DNA from: Paracyclopina nana
Lineage: Eukaryota > Arthropoda > Copepoda > Cyclopoida > Cyclopettidae
Assembly (NCBI GenBank): GCA_019096065.1
Contig: JAGUCH010000003.1
Span: forward strand, 5,146,001-5,210,000
Reading direction: 5' to 3'
DNA: 64,000 bases
The position numbers and the translations under genes are program-made. Positions 48,994-62,177 of the stretch are shown piece by piece; the first letter of the stretch is position 1; every line of letters begins with the position of its first letter. The notes below the pieces were generated by a model. It saw only the letters and a list, made by a program, of their open reading frames with translations. It made no database searches and had not been told where the DNA came from.

Positions 48994-50916
48994 TTATTTT
49001 GTAGCCTCTACTGCTCCACCTAATGAGAGTTGCCTGCTCTCAACATCGTCTTCTTCACCTTTTTTTGTCTTCTTGTGAATGCCCTCCTTTTTCAGCCTTT
49101 GGAGGAAATCTTGGCTGACATTCCCTCCACCAAAGAAACAGGTTATAATAGAAATAAAAACGAACAGTACTCCAACTGCAATGCAATAGCCTCCATACAC
49201 GACAAACTGGAAATGTACAAATGCAAATGTTGTTTTGACTGATTTTGAAGCTGCGTACTTGCTTTGACGGCTCCAATTGCAGCCATTCCACAACTATCCA
49301 GGTGAGGATTGTCTGGAAGGTTAAGGCCATGAATGTGTTTACTCCAAACACAACTCCACAGCTGTCAAGCTTAATTTGTCGAGCAATTTCAAAACTGGAC
49401 AAAAATTGGCTAAATTTATTGGCGACAATAAGATTGTAAAAATTATTTAGGTACCTTGCAATTGTAATTAGCATTTGGAAGAGTGGTCTATACATCAAGT
49501 AGCCTGCATAGGCCATCTAAATGAAAAGGTTGTACTACTTTGGATTTGAACCAAACAGCCTACTGACCCAAACATTATTGCAGGTTCCCATGAGAATGAG
49601 CAGAATTCCATCTAGCATAGATATGACTATGAGTAAGAGTTCCCCAACGAGAGCCCAGTTGAGCTTAATGTAAGCAAATGCAAATGCTAAAACAGCTCCT
49701 CCCAATGTCGAAATAGCTTCCACAGCCCCATTCCATACTTCCAAGTCACCAGAGCCAGGATCACCATCCTTGATGGCCTGCCAAAGGGGCTGAATGTAGT
49801 TCCCAACCTGCAATAATATCACATGCATGCAATTATAATCACGTTCTGATTAGCAGCTTCTTAGTGTTTATTACTTGGTAATTGCCACACATGCCCAATG
49901 ACCACCATAAGCTCCATTTAAAGACAGCCTTTTGCCTAAAAGATGCGACAACGTTCAGCTTCAACTTGGCAAATGCTTGTCTAAATTTGGAAGGCATTTC
50001 ACTTTCTGGAGCAGCTGCCTTCAATAGGGTTAAGTAATGAAGAAAATACAGCTCTAGTAATCTGTTCGGTATGATGTCCTACCTCATTTTGAGATGAATG
50101 GAAGTATATGCTCTTATTCGCTTTTGGCAAGCTCAGTGACACCAAGGCAGCTATGGAAACACTTCCAAGAGCAATAATGTTCAACTGTCTGTAATCCAAG
50201 AGGCCCCAAGTTATGCATACCTTTTTAGAGTCCATATTTAAAATTTGTGATAAATTATGTAGTGCAAAAACTGAACTTACCTGCCCAAATACACTAGAAA
50301 AAAATATCCCTGTTAGAGTTGCCACCCTGGTAAACGAAGTCACCTTTTGATACTGTTCTTGGTTCACTTGAGCATAAATGTATGCGTAGTACGCTAAACG
50401 CATAAATATGATTAAATGCATGGATTTTAAAGCTTACTTTAGAAGGCTACTTGCCAATTTCTGTAGAGGTCGCAATGCCATAAGTGAACTGCATGAGCTA
50501 ATTTATGAATGGAATAATTTAAATGATTTAATCAAAAAAAATGATTTAGCTATATACCTGCATTTGCTGAACTCCTCTGCCAAATACAAGCAGCAGCCAA
50601 GTAGCGATGTAGGCCAAGCCTTCAAATACGATCATTGGCTTGTACTTGACATAATCTACACCGCGAACGTTTTAGGGTTAACTGCAAAGATGATGATTGG
50701 ATTTTCTTGTTTACCGGTTAATAGGAAGACAAATATGAGGACAAATAAGTATGAGTATGTCCAAACTGGGTAGACGGATTCGTAAGCTTCTTCTAACGTG
50801 ATATTAGCGTATTTCGGCTCTATCAAGTACTGAGTGAGGAAGGGCTCTGATGGCTTGAAATCCTTCAGGAATCCAAATAGGCACAACAGTGAAGTAGTTT
50901 TGATCCATGGCTCCAT
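48994..50916 (-). CDS. SLC19 family thiamine/folate carrier
   Basis: Ten exons (50715-50916, 50558-50655, 50455-50488, 50281-50393, 50083-50220, 49875-50018, 49568-49807, 49455-49516, 49259-49394, 48994-49206) close to 459 aa. The family imports thiamine or reduced folate across the plasma membrane with 12 membrane spans. Diagnostic pieces are KPSEPFLT after the first span, the [18 protein letters not shown] segment, [48 protein letters not shown] and [15 protein letters not shown]. One exon is only 34 bp and is followed by a GC-AG intron (50394-50454). The start MEPWIKTTS was preferred over an ATG ten codons upstream because the first span then begins as usual in the family. Thiamine versus folate cannot be told. 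Confidence 0.94.
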
Positions 50917-51156
50917 GTTAGGTAAGAACAGCTGATTTATCCGCACATGGAAGGAGAAAGCAGTATGAATGGAGTTTGTATGCTACAAAGCTGACGCGAG
51001 CGGCCTCTGAAAATGTCTTACATGACGAAATTCTACCTTTGCACTTTTAGCATTTTTTTAAAAATAAGTCAAGTCGTCTTCATTATTCTGCTCACACTCC
51101 AACGCGAGCTAAAAAAGAAAAATGTTTCAATATCCGCCACAGTTTATTTAAGGAAT

Positions 51157-53895
51157 TCATTTTGACATGGATTTGAAGTATTGGGTGACAAAGTCGAGGC
51201 AGGCCATGGTTTGGTTCAACACTTTGAGTCTCTGAGGCTTGTCCATTTGATTGAGGACAAGATCTGGATTGAGCTTGAAAAATGATCCCATGGTGAACTT
51301 TTCTCTTAGAGCCTCATAATCAAGCCCAACATCAACCAAGGCCTCGCAAAGCTTGCTCGCAACTACGTCACATTTATGCCGAAGATCCTTTTGGTCAGGA
51401 GCGTAAATACCTTCAAGGAAAGTCTCCACATTATTGGATCGCAACTCTGCTGAAACGTACATTTCCAGGTTGTACATGGCTTCGATGAGCCTCGCTCTGG
51501 CTTTCAGACTCTTCACTCTATTTGCATCTGAGGGGAAGCAATAAGGCTGCACAAAAGTCTCATATCCAGGATTCGACACTTGGAGGCCAGCTTCCAAAGC
51601 TTTCAGAATGAGCTCAGCTTTTGACTTTGATAGGACCTCCTCATTGATGTTCTTTGTGCTCACGGTTGCAGTAAAACAGCACTCATTTCCTGCCAAACTG
51701 AACTGGGCATCTTTAAGTTGACACACTGCATCCAACAGCCCGAAGCCTTTGATTGTATTCAGGGTGAGGTCAGGTGCACTGCTTATGACGTCCAAAAATG
51801 CAGACAGACTATCTCTATTTTTGCTGAGGATGATCAAGCCATTATTTTTGTTCTCATTCGACTCGTTTCGTTTGGCCTCGAGGAAATGGGTCAATTTCTC
51901 GATGGCCTTGTTCAGGGGGCTAGCAATCACACACCCCATTCCAGGCTGAACAAAAAAGTACTTGTTCATATTTTTGTTCAGCGTGAATCCTAGAGCTTCC
52001 AGTAGAGCCGTCTCCTTCTTTAAAGCTTCCGGAATGATGATAAGTTCCAAAGAAGTCATGTCTTGGCAATGGACGCTGATCTCATACACCTCTGGCCTGC
52101 CCTTGACCATCACATACTCAAGATGCACAGCACACACAAAGTACTTTCTGCGAGGCATAGCCTCTCCCTTTGCCTTTACGCTGTTTGGATCAATGATGAT
52201 ATTCATAGGGTCTTCAGAGAGCTCCATTTTTTCACACGATGACGTCACATAATTGTCAGCCTCGTTCGACGTTGAGTACTTCTTTGATTCCATCTCTCTA
52301 AGGCCTGGTGGTAGGTAATTAAAAGATACACTGTATGATGATCCCGCAGATGTTGCAGGCTGTAAAGACTTGCCAAGCCCTCTCAGCACATAGAGCAGAC
52401 TCTTCCAAACGACATAATCCAGCTGTCTTTCATTCATTGACTTGTTCATCGTCTTCATTTGGTTCAAAAATTTATGGGCCAAAACAGCTTTGTCACCTCG
52501 CCGACGAGGGCCAATGAAGAACCTTGATGTGTCTGAAGGATCACGAGGAGGCAATATGTCTTCAGGATTGGTTTGCTGCACCAAGTTCCATAGCTGGTTG
52601 AAATTATAGCCAGTATTTACCCAACACATAACCATGTTTCGAGCCACCTCAAAAGCATCTTTCACAGGTCGTCCATTTAGGGTGAGGAGAGCGACAGAAT
52701 CCTCCTTGTTTTGGGAGGTCACTCGCAACAAATCCTGACTAAGGTAGCTTTCAAGCCTTTCAAATGAGCTCAAGCTAGAGGCCTGTATATTGTTAGCCAA
52801 CATTGACCAATGATTGATTTCTTGCTGCTCCTCTAGCTTTGGAGGAGGTGGAGGGGGCGGTTGGGAAGCAGACATTTGTTCAAGTACTGCACTCACGCCA
52901 ACTTTCCTAGGATCAACGACCGCACTTTCTTCCTCGTCTTCCTCCTCCTCCTCTACTTCGTCATTTTGTCCGTCTGAAGTAAAGTATTGGACAATAATTT
53001 CGATGATTCTAATCACCTGATTCATGGCTCCCTTGTCCTTTCCGATTTGTATTTTGCCACATTTGACGGATTCAAGAAGGTCTTTCTTTAATCCTGGACC
53101 TCCCTTAATAGCAGAGGTATCGTAAAGCCAATCATTATCATGGCCAGCTTCTTCAAGCAATTGAATGGCCTTAGCAGCCACCCATTCTGACCTAGACAGT
53201 AATGATAGAAGGCTATACTGGAAAGGACCAGTCAAAGTAAGGGGTGTTTTTCTTGACGTGAGCTTTGCTGCTACAAATTTCATGAGAGGAGTGAGGGTGA
53301 TGCTATCACATGACGGCTCATCTTCTTCTTTAGTAGCTCCCATTTCGGGCTCAAGCTTCTTCATGAACTCTTCAACTTTGGCCTCCCAAGATTGGTGCCT
53401 TCGAGGGGGAAATCTATGGCGATCACGACGGAACGCCCCAGGGCTACTTGACCTTCTGTGTGATACCGATTTGGGCGGCAATCGGTATTTGTTGGAGCTG
53501 TGGGGACTTCGTGACCTGGACCGGTGTCGACTCCTTCTATCATTTGGGCTACGAGAACGGCTTTGCTTGGGACTTCTCGTCGTCCTCTTGGGGCTTTTGG
53601 GCTTTTGGCTTCTTAACCGCTTATGCGGCTGAAATTCTGGAGATCTCGAGCGTTGAGAAAAACTAATTGACGCCAGCATTGGCATAGATGGAGGTGGTGG
53701 GGTGGCCTGGCTCTCAACGCTAGATAAACTTATGTCGTCGTCATCATCGGCTTCTTCGTTGTGATCCCACTTGGGCTGCTCAGCAATTTCGCGAGCTGAG
53801 CGTAACTGATTAATTTTAGCTCGTAGGTCGCCACCTTCAACAGGAGCACTTCTTGACGCTCCATAGTGGCGACCACGAGATTTGCCTCGCTTCAT
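51157..53895 (-). CDS. Orphan 912-residue protein with N-terminal RS region
   Basis: A single exon. Residues about 70-170 are rich in Arg-Ser dipeptides (RSRSRSPH), as in splicing and mRNA-processing factors. An acidic run (EVEEEEEDEEES) lies near 325 and a run of seven prolines near 355. The C-terminal 550 residues look globular, with no recognised catalytic motif. A nuclear RNA-linked role is inferred from the RS region alone. The ATG lies 7 nt after the stop of the COPS9-like gene on the same strand, so the two are probably on one transcript. Confidence 0.75.
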   Translation of the reverse strand: MKRGKSRGRHYGASRSAPVEGGDLRAKINQLRSAREIAEQPKWDHNEEADDDDDISLSSVESQATPPPPSMPMLASISFSQRSRSPEFQPHKRLRSQKPKSPKRTTRSPKQSRSRSPNDRRSRHRSRSRSPHSSNKYRLPPKSVSHRRSSSPGAFRRDRHRFPPRRHQSWEAKVEEFMKKLEPEMGATKEEDEPSCDSITLTPLMKFVAAKLTSRKTPLTLTGPFQYSLLSLLSRSEWVAAKAIQLLEEAGHDNDWLYDTSAIKGGPGLKKDLLESVKCGKIQIGKDKGAMNQVIRIIEIIVQYFTSDGQNDEVEEEEEDEEESAVVDPRKVGVSAVLEQMSASQPPPPPPPKLEEQQEINHWSMLANNIQASSLSSFERLESYLSQDLLRVTSQNKEDSVALLTLNGRPVKDAFEVARNMVMCWVNTGYNFNQLWNLVQQTNPEDILPPRDPSDTSRFFIGPRRRGDKAVLAHKFLNQMKTMNKSMNERQLDYVVWKSLLYVLRGLGKSLQPATSAGSSYSVSFNYLPPGLREMESKKYSTSNEADNYVTSSCEKMELSEDPMNIIIDPNSVKAKGEAMPRRKYFVCAVHLEYVMVKGRPEVYEISVHCQDMTSLELIIIPEALKKETALLEALGFTLNKNMNKYFFVQPGMGCVIASPLNKAIEKLTHFLEAKRNESNENKNNGLIILSKNRDSLSAFLDVISSAPDLTLNTIKGFGLLDAVCQLKDAQFSLAGNECCFTATVSTKNINEEVLSKSKAELILKALEAGLQVSNPGYETFVQPYCFPSDANRVKSLKARARLIEAMYNLEMYVSAELRSNNVETFLEGIYAPDQKDLRHKCDVVASKLCEALVDVGLDYEALREKFTMGSFFKLNPDLVLNQMDKPQRLKVLNQTMACLDFVTQYFKSMSK

Positions 53896-53902
53896 GACAG
53901 AT

Positions 53903-54127
53903 TTAGCTCAGATCTTTGTCATCGAAGAAATCGATGTTGAACTTGTTTTGAAAGTCGTTGTGAATGGTTCGATCATTGGCAGTTAGCTCGTTGAGGAGAT
54001 TTGAAGCTGCTTGACCAGACGAGGCAAGAACGGAATCCTCACTATCGGTAACGTCCATTTGCATTCCATCGAGCATTTCGTCCACCATGGGAGAGTCTTG
54101 TCGCTGAAATCCGCTAATGGTTGCCAT
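53903..54127 (-). CDS. COPS9: COP9 signalosome subunit 9-like acidic microprotein
   Basis: Intronless, 74 aa. The C-terminal half (LLNELTANDRTIHNDFQ, then FFDDKDL) resembles COPS9/CSNAP, a subunit of about 57 aa that docks on the signalosome, the cullin deneddylase, through an acidic, aromatic tail. The N-terminus is longer than in vertebrates and shares VDEM. It begins 430 bp from the divergent SMPD2 start and ends 7 nt before the next start codon on the same strand. Confidence 0.75.
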   Translation of the reverse strand: MATISGFQRQDSPMVDEMLDGMQMDVTDSEDSVLASSGQAASNLLNELTANDRTIHNDFQNKFNIDFFDDKDLS

Positions 54128-54556
54128 TTAAATTGCAATTCAAACGCTCAAATTACCAACACGTTTTCATGGATTGAAATTTGACGACTTTTTCCCTCTT
54201 TGTTTACTTTCAAGATGAGACAAATCGATTCCATCCTCGATCATGAGCTTTATTTCGTTTCCTCCTTCGTCGATTTTTTTGTTGATAGCATATTAAAACG
54301 GACGAAATCCGCGTGCAATGAAAAGACTTTTTCTATTTCTAAAAATCAAAATACCCATTTAAAATTATGAATGTACGTAAGCGCTCCAACAATTCATTCA
54401 TGGCATTTAACAGCCTTATTTTTAAAGAGTCGGGTACCCTAGAAACGCGACGTAACGCACTTCGGCAATCGGCAAATGTGTTGAGTGTAAACAAATGCTA
54501 AATCACGAACGTCCTTTGAATCATTATCTCGTGAACTATAAAAACTGTCGTTCGGA
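54128..54556. promoter_or_regulatory. Divergent promoter region COPS9 / SMPD2
   Basis: A 429-bp gap between head-to-head genes must hold both promoters. No TATA box in a convincing position was seen. Confidence 0.5.
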
Positions 54557-55828
54557 ATGGTTGATCCTAAGGGCGATGAAGTGAGCTCCTTAGAGGGTGT
54601 TGACATCAAAGTTTTGACTCTGAACTGTTGGGGGCTCATAGGAGTTTCTAAGCTCAGGCGAGAGAGAATGCTCGCCATCGGCGCCTATCTTGCCGACTCA
54701 GATTTTGACGTTGTCCTCCTTCAAGAAGTGTGGTGCGACGAAGACTATGTAACACTGTATACCATGAGCAAGCACATTTATCCGTACTCGCATTACTTCG
54801 ACCAAGGTATTATTGGGTCAGGCACTTGTGTTCTGACTCGACACCGCATTTTCAACGCCAACTTTCACGAATTTGCCATGAACGGTTACCCCATCAAGTT
54901 TTGGCACGGAGATTGGTTTGCAGCCAAGGGCCTCGGAGTGTGCCAGCTTGAAATCAGGGGTGTTGATGTGACTGTCTTTGTTAGCCATTACCATGCTGAA
55001 TATGACCCCACCAATGACATTTATCTTGGACATCGAGTCATTCACGGACTGGAGAGTGCTCAATGGCTAAATATGACTTCTGGCGCCACCGACTTGACTC
55101 TCTATTGTGGGGACTTCAACACAGAGCCTGCAAGTGTTCCCTACAGGCTGTTGCGTGGTATTGTGCCACTCAACGATGCTTGGGCCGACTTTACTGGAGA
55201 CTTGTGGGGTGGCGAAACAAATGAAACCACAGAAAACTCTTTCACAGTTCGAGGGGCTCGTGGGAAGAGGATTGACTACATCATGTACCGGCCAGGTCCT
55301 GGAATAGAGGCTGAGCCAATCAATTGTTGGCTACCCTTGCCAAACAGAATTCCCAACACTGACTACTCCTACTCCGATCATGAAGCAGTGGCTGCTATTA
55401 TTCGAGTGAACAAGGGCGCGAAAGAGTGTGTGTGTCCAAGTGGTCCTGAGTTCCGAAGATCGCTAAGCGTCAGCAACCGCTCTGAAATAGTGAGGGCGGT
55501 GAAAGACGCTATTGACATCATTGACAAATCCCTGAGAACTGTGGATTCTGACCAAACCAAATACGTCGTTTACTCTTTCATCATTCTCCTTCTCTTGGTG
55601 CTTTCCTTCATTCCTTCAATGTACATACCTCCATTTTACTACTTGGGCTTTGACATCGGTATGTTCCTTCCAAGATTTGTTTTGACTGCCTTCTTTGTTA
55701 TCTTCATGCTGATGGCCACGCTGTTCAACAAGAGGGAGCGCAATGCACTCATCAGCACGAAGAAAGAGCTTGTTTTGATTGTTGACCAGGACTTGATTCT
55801 GTCACAGCCAACTTACCAATCCTCATGA
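54557..55828 (+). CDS. SMPD2: Neutral sphingomyelinase 1-type phosphodiesterase
   Basis: Intronless, 423 aa, the same length as human SMPD2. It splits sphingomyelin to ceramide and phosphocholine at internal membranes, with Mg2+. Endonuclease/exonuclease/phosphatase motifs are in order: LTLNCWGL, LLQEVW (metal-binding Glu), GSGTCVLTRH, SHYHAEY, LYCGDFNTEP, RIDYIMYR and YSDHEA (catalytic Asp-His). Two C-terminal membrane segments lie at about 335-355 and 370-392. It is first in a tight tandem with SLX9 and cyclin Q. Confidence 0.95.
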   Translation: MVDPKGDEVSSLEGVDIKVLTLNCWGLIGVSKLRRERMLAIGAYLADSDFDVVLLQEVWCDEDYVTLYTMSKHIYPYSHYFDQGIIGSGTCVLTRHRIFNANFHEFAMNGYPIKFWHGDWFAAKGLGVCQLEIRGVDVTVFVSHYHAEYDPTNDIYLGHRVIHGLESAQWLNMTSGATDLTLYCGDFNTEPASVPYRLLRGIVPLNDAWADFTGDLWGGETNETTENSFTVRGARGKRIDYIMYRPGPGIEAEPINCWLPLPNRIPNTDYSYSDHEAVAAIIRVNKGAKECVCPSGPEFRRSLSVSNRSEIVRAVKDAIDIIDKSLRTVDSDQTKYVVYSFIILLLLVLSFIPSMYIPPFYYLGFDIGMFLPRFVLTAFFVIFMLMATLFNKRERNALISTKKELVLIVDQDLILSQPTYQSS

Positions 55829-55987
55829 CAGAGGAACAGCCAAGAACTGAGAAATCGCTTTGACTATCAACGAATCTAAGTCCATTTATGATTCTTTATT
55901 GTGATAAATTATGGGATGTTAAAACTATAGCAAAATGTCTTTAAAATAATGATTTTGTACATAAGTACCCTTTTTTTGTTGCAGAAT

Positions 55988-56584
55988 ATGGGAAGATTCA
56001 ACAAGAGGCTGGCTGTTGCCAAAAAGCTGAAGGCTGAAAAAAATTTATCAGCCTCTGCCGTCGCCCAAACCTTGGCAGACAAAGACAAATCTGAGTCTTT
56101 GATAAGAATGAGTACTGTCGAGAAGGTAAAAAAGGCTTCGCCTGCAGATTTTCAACTTTTGCTCGAAAGACCAACCAAGAAGGCAATTGTGTCAAAAGTG
56201 AAAAGTGCCAACAAAATCACGAAAAAGGACAAAATGAAATTGAGGAAAGATCAGCTCAAGACAAGGCTCGAAGTGATGCAACTTATTAAAAAGGAAGAAA
56301 AAGCTGCAGTAGCCCGTAAGAAAAAAGCCATCACGGGTGATCTGAAGCCAATTACAGACACCCTAGATGACATTCTTGCTCAAGATGAAAAAATGAAAAA
56401 GGAGAAACAAAAGAGCAAAGCTGTCAACCGGCCGACGAAGCAAAAAAAGGTGCAAGAGCAAATGATGAAGGACATTGCCATCTTTCAACAAGTGTCCAGA
56501 CATCCAATGTTCTCCAATGATCCGTTTAGCACGATCAGTACTCACATCCAAAATAAAATGCTTCTCGAGTCTATGGAGAATTGA
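55988..56584 (+). CDS. SLX9: Ribosome biogenesis protein SLX9 homologue (FAM207A)
   Basis: 198 aa and intronless. Lys-rich with long helical stretches. The central KKDKMKLRKDQLKTRLEVM, the GDLKPITDTLDDIL motif and the C-terminal HPMFSNDPFSTISTHIQ match the Slx9/FAM207A pattern. The family acts in nucleolar 40S subunit maturation and export. A strong acceptor (TTTTTTTGTTGCAG, ending 55984) sits 3 nt before the ATG and 156 nt after the SMPD2 stop, so the first in-frame ATG at 55949 is probably not used. Confidence 0.85.
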   Translation: MGRFNKRLAVAKKLKAEKNLSASAVAQTLADKDKSESLIRMSTVEKVKKASPADFQLLLERPTKKAIVSKVKSANKITKKDKMKLRKDQLKTRLEVMQLIKKEEKAAVARKKKAITGDLKPITDTLDDILAQDEKMKKEKQKSKAVNRPTKQKKVQEQMMKDIAIFQQVSRHPMFSNDPFSTISTHIQNKMLLESMEN

Positions 56585-56623
56585 GAAGTGCCATGTTTAA
56601 TTGGCTGTTTTTCTTTTGCAGTT

Positions 56624-57619
56624 ATGGAGATAAAAATGAGGCTTAATCCAGAGGTCAACTATCTAGAATCAGACAAGCCGTTTGTGGTATCAAGGTTTAT
56701 CACCGAATGTGGTACGTCATTTTTCTTATGAGAATGAATGTGTGGGCAACATTTGCTTCATTTCCTTATAGCCAACAAACTCACTTTGAAGGCTGTTACG
56801 GCTGCAACTGCCCATTGCATTTTTCACAAGTATAATTCTGCAGGACCCGACCCCAGCTATGATCCCTATGTAAGTAACTGCTACGTGTATCCATATAGAG
56901 GAAGTACATGCATCTCAACTTTGTAGCTCATTGCTTGCTCTTGCATTTATATTGCTGCCAAAGGAGAAGATGACTTCATTATGATGCGTGACTTAATCAA
57001 CGTGGCTTTGACAACGTTAAAAAAGCTGGAGAAACCCATTGAAATATCAGAAGAGTATTATGCCACGAGAGAAGCAATTGTTCAAGCGGAACTTTTTGTT
57101 CTGCGGATGGTGAACTTTCAATCCAAGTTTGAGCTTCCCCACAAGTTTTTGCTGCATTACTTGAAATCCCTGAAAGAGTGGTTCAGTGAAGAGGTGTGGG
57201 TCAAGTATCCCATTGCAAAAACCTCTTGGGCGATACTGCAAGATTTTTACCATGAGCCAAGTATCTTCAAACTGGATGTGTCTGTAGTCAGCCTTGCTTG
57301 CATACAGTTGGCTTTGCAGAGCTTTGGAGTCTCCGTACCTTACAGTGACACAATCAGACCTTGGCACTTAGTAAGTCAGTCATAAGAACATACTAATTAT
57401 AAATCACTTAAATGGTCGAAAAACTCACTTTTTGGTGCAAGTTGGAATAGCCTCTTTGAGATTTCTTTCCAGAAGATTGTAATAACTATTTATCATTCTT
57501 TTTTCGATCAGGTTCTCGATCCAAAAGCAACAGATGATGAAGTATGGCAAATCATGACGAAGATCATGGAGGTCTACACTCTTGAGTACTCAAATATTGA
57601 TCCTCTCATTCGAAAATAG
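56624..57619 (+). CDS. CCNQ: Cyclin Q (FAM58/cyclin M)
   Basis: Exons 56624-56711, 56772-56869, 56927-57370 and 57512-57619 close to 245 aa, the family's length. Cyclin Q activates CDK10. Cyclin-box helices are visible: FVVSRFITECANKLTLK, ATAHCIFHKY, PYLIACSCIYIAAK, and EAIVQAELFVLRMVNF. The ATG lies only 39 nt after the SLX9 stop and 2 nt after a strong acceptor (TTTTTCTTTTGCAG, ending 56621). Confidence 0.94.
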
Positions 57620-59386
57620 ACTTTTCTTATTCTTAAAAATATAAAATGTCACAAGGTTTCTGGTGGCTTTTCAAAGCCTACATTTGCGTACGGAGTTTCA
57701 CTTTAGTTTCACTAAGATTAATCCATTTTTAAATCCTCTCAAGAGACATTTCAAGCTGAGCCCATTTTACATTCCCATGCTAGGCATGAATATTTAAATT
57801 TCTCTACCAGTAACCGCAAATCCCAGGTAGGCTTTCAATTTCCAAATGTTTCTCAGCTTTTCTCGCACCAGGGATTATTTTTTCCCGGGAAAAAAAAGTG
57901 TCACCCGGCAAATTCGCTATTAAACTAAGAAGTATGTAATATTTTTTGATTACGGCAGTCAACCAATAAGAAAAGGTGCAAAATCACGCCAAAATGTCAA
58001 ATATTTCCTCCTAAATTTGCAAAGACGCTAAAAATCATCAGTTTTCTTTGCGCCTGCGAGCTGCATTGCTGAATGCCTGAACATTAGTGATGGAACGAGT
58101 TTGGTTTGAACTCGACTCGGTAACTCGAAAGGCTAACTCTACTCGGAACTACATAAGCATTTCACTCAAACTCACTCGAAAAAAAAAAAAATTAGAAATG
58201 GAAAATTTGGCCAAACTGCATAATATTCAAATATGGCTAATATTTGCTAATATTTTTGCAAACCAACTCGTGAATGGCTCTTGACTGTTATCATCTTGTA
58301 TGACAGTTTTCTAATGCATTAATTCTAGCTAAAATGTAATAAAAATCCAATTAACAGTGCAGAATATGCAGCAATGCTTGAAACTCAAAGTAACTCGGAT
58401 TTTGAAAATTCGTTCCATCACTACTGAACATTGCTCGCTTTTCTTTCTGACGTCACACTAACTTGCATAGTAGCACATCGAATTTTTAGGTCGCGATAAT
58501 CTTGGAATTTCAAGCTACCAAGGATTTGCGTTTATTGGTAGAGAAAAATGAATCCCTACCACCCTCAGCAAAGTTAGGTTTCGCGAAAAATCCCTGATCG
58601 GCCGGGAAAGATTTGAGAACCTCGCATATTTTTCATTTCCTCGCTGCGCTCAGATGAAAAATAGTAGCTCGGTTCTTAAATCTTTCCCGACCTCTCAGGG
58701 ATTTTTCTTGGGGCCTAACTTTTGCTGAGGGGGTAGGGAACTATTAAAGTATGATATCTCAGCTTTGCGGCGGTTTGCGACCAGTGTATTTGTACTAAAT
58801 ATTTGCGACAGCATTGGCAGGAAGTCTCTGCTTTCAGCTGGAGACTTAAGGCCCACTTTAACGGAGTACGGTTTACCACTACATAAAAATAAAAACTACT
58901 TTTCTTATCCCATCAACTTTATAAAAGTTTATAGAGTTGCCAAGGCATTGCCTTAGAAATTACATATTTTGATTTGTGAGTCGCTGCGGGCACAGTAATA
59001 GTAAGCTTTTTTGAGTTTGCTAAAAGCTGTGATAGTATTAGTTTTTTTTATTTCAATAGAGTTGAGGCAAGAGCAGTAAACCAGGGAAATATTAAGAGAA
59101 ATTCAACAAATCAATTGAAAATATGAAACAGCTAACGAATGAAATGTGTCTAGAAAAGCTAGGGGATTTGACCATTTTGAAATCAGCGGTTCATATGCTA
59201 TGATCTTGCATAATCAGAAGGAACACAGCCCAAAAATCATGGGGAATTTTCTTGAATCGACCTATTTTTACAGTATTTGAACACTTTAGCTAATAGTCAT
59301 TAAATTAATCATTCTTTTTGATTATCACAAAAAGTAGTAGTATGAATTTAGCCGCAGAATTGTCAATTATTCAAAGTTTGGAGACC
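57620..59386. other. Intergenic with a snapback element
   Basis: Lies between the convergent cyclin Q and mannosidase genes. It contains the inverted repeat 58553-58739 and otherwise AT-rich sequence without recognisable genes. Confidence 0.5.
58553..58739. mobile_element. Snapback MITE, about 88-bp arms
   Basis: Arms 58553-58640 and 58650-58739 are inverted copies at roughly 80-85% identity (TCCCTACC... / ...GGTAGGGA ends; AAAAATCCCTGA and GGGAAAGATTT cores) round a loop of about 10 bases. The left arm and its outer flank (58501-58630) recur at 21033-21165. Confidence 0.75.

Positions 59387-62177
<2,791 letters not shown>

Noticed and set aside
53165..53632. Plus-strand 155-codon ORF
   Set aside because: Antisense shadow of the Arg-Ser-rich region of the minus-strand gene.
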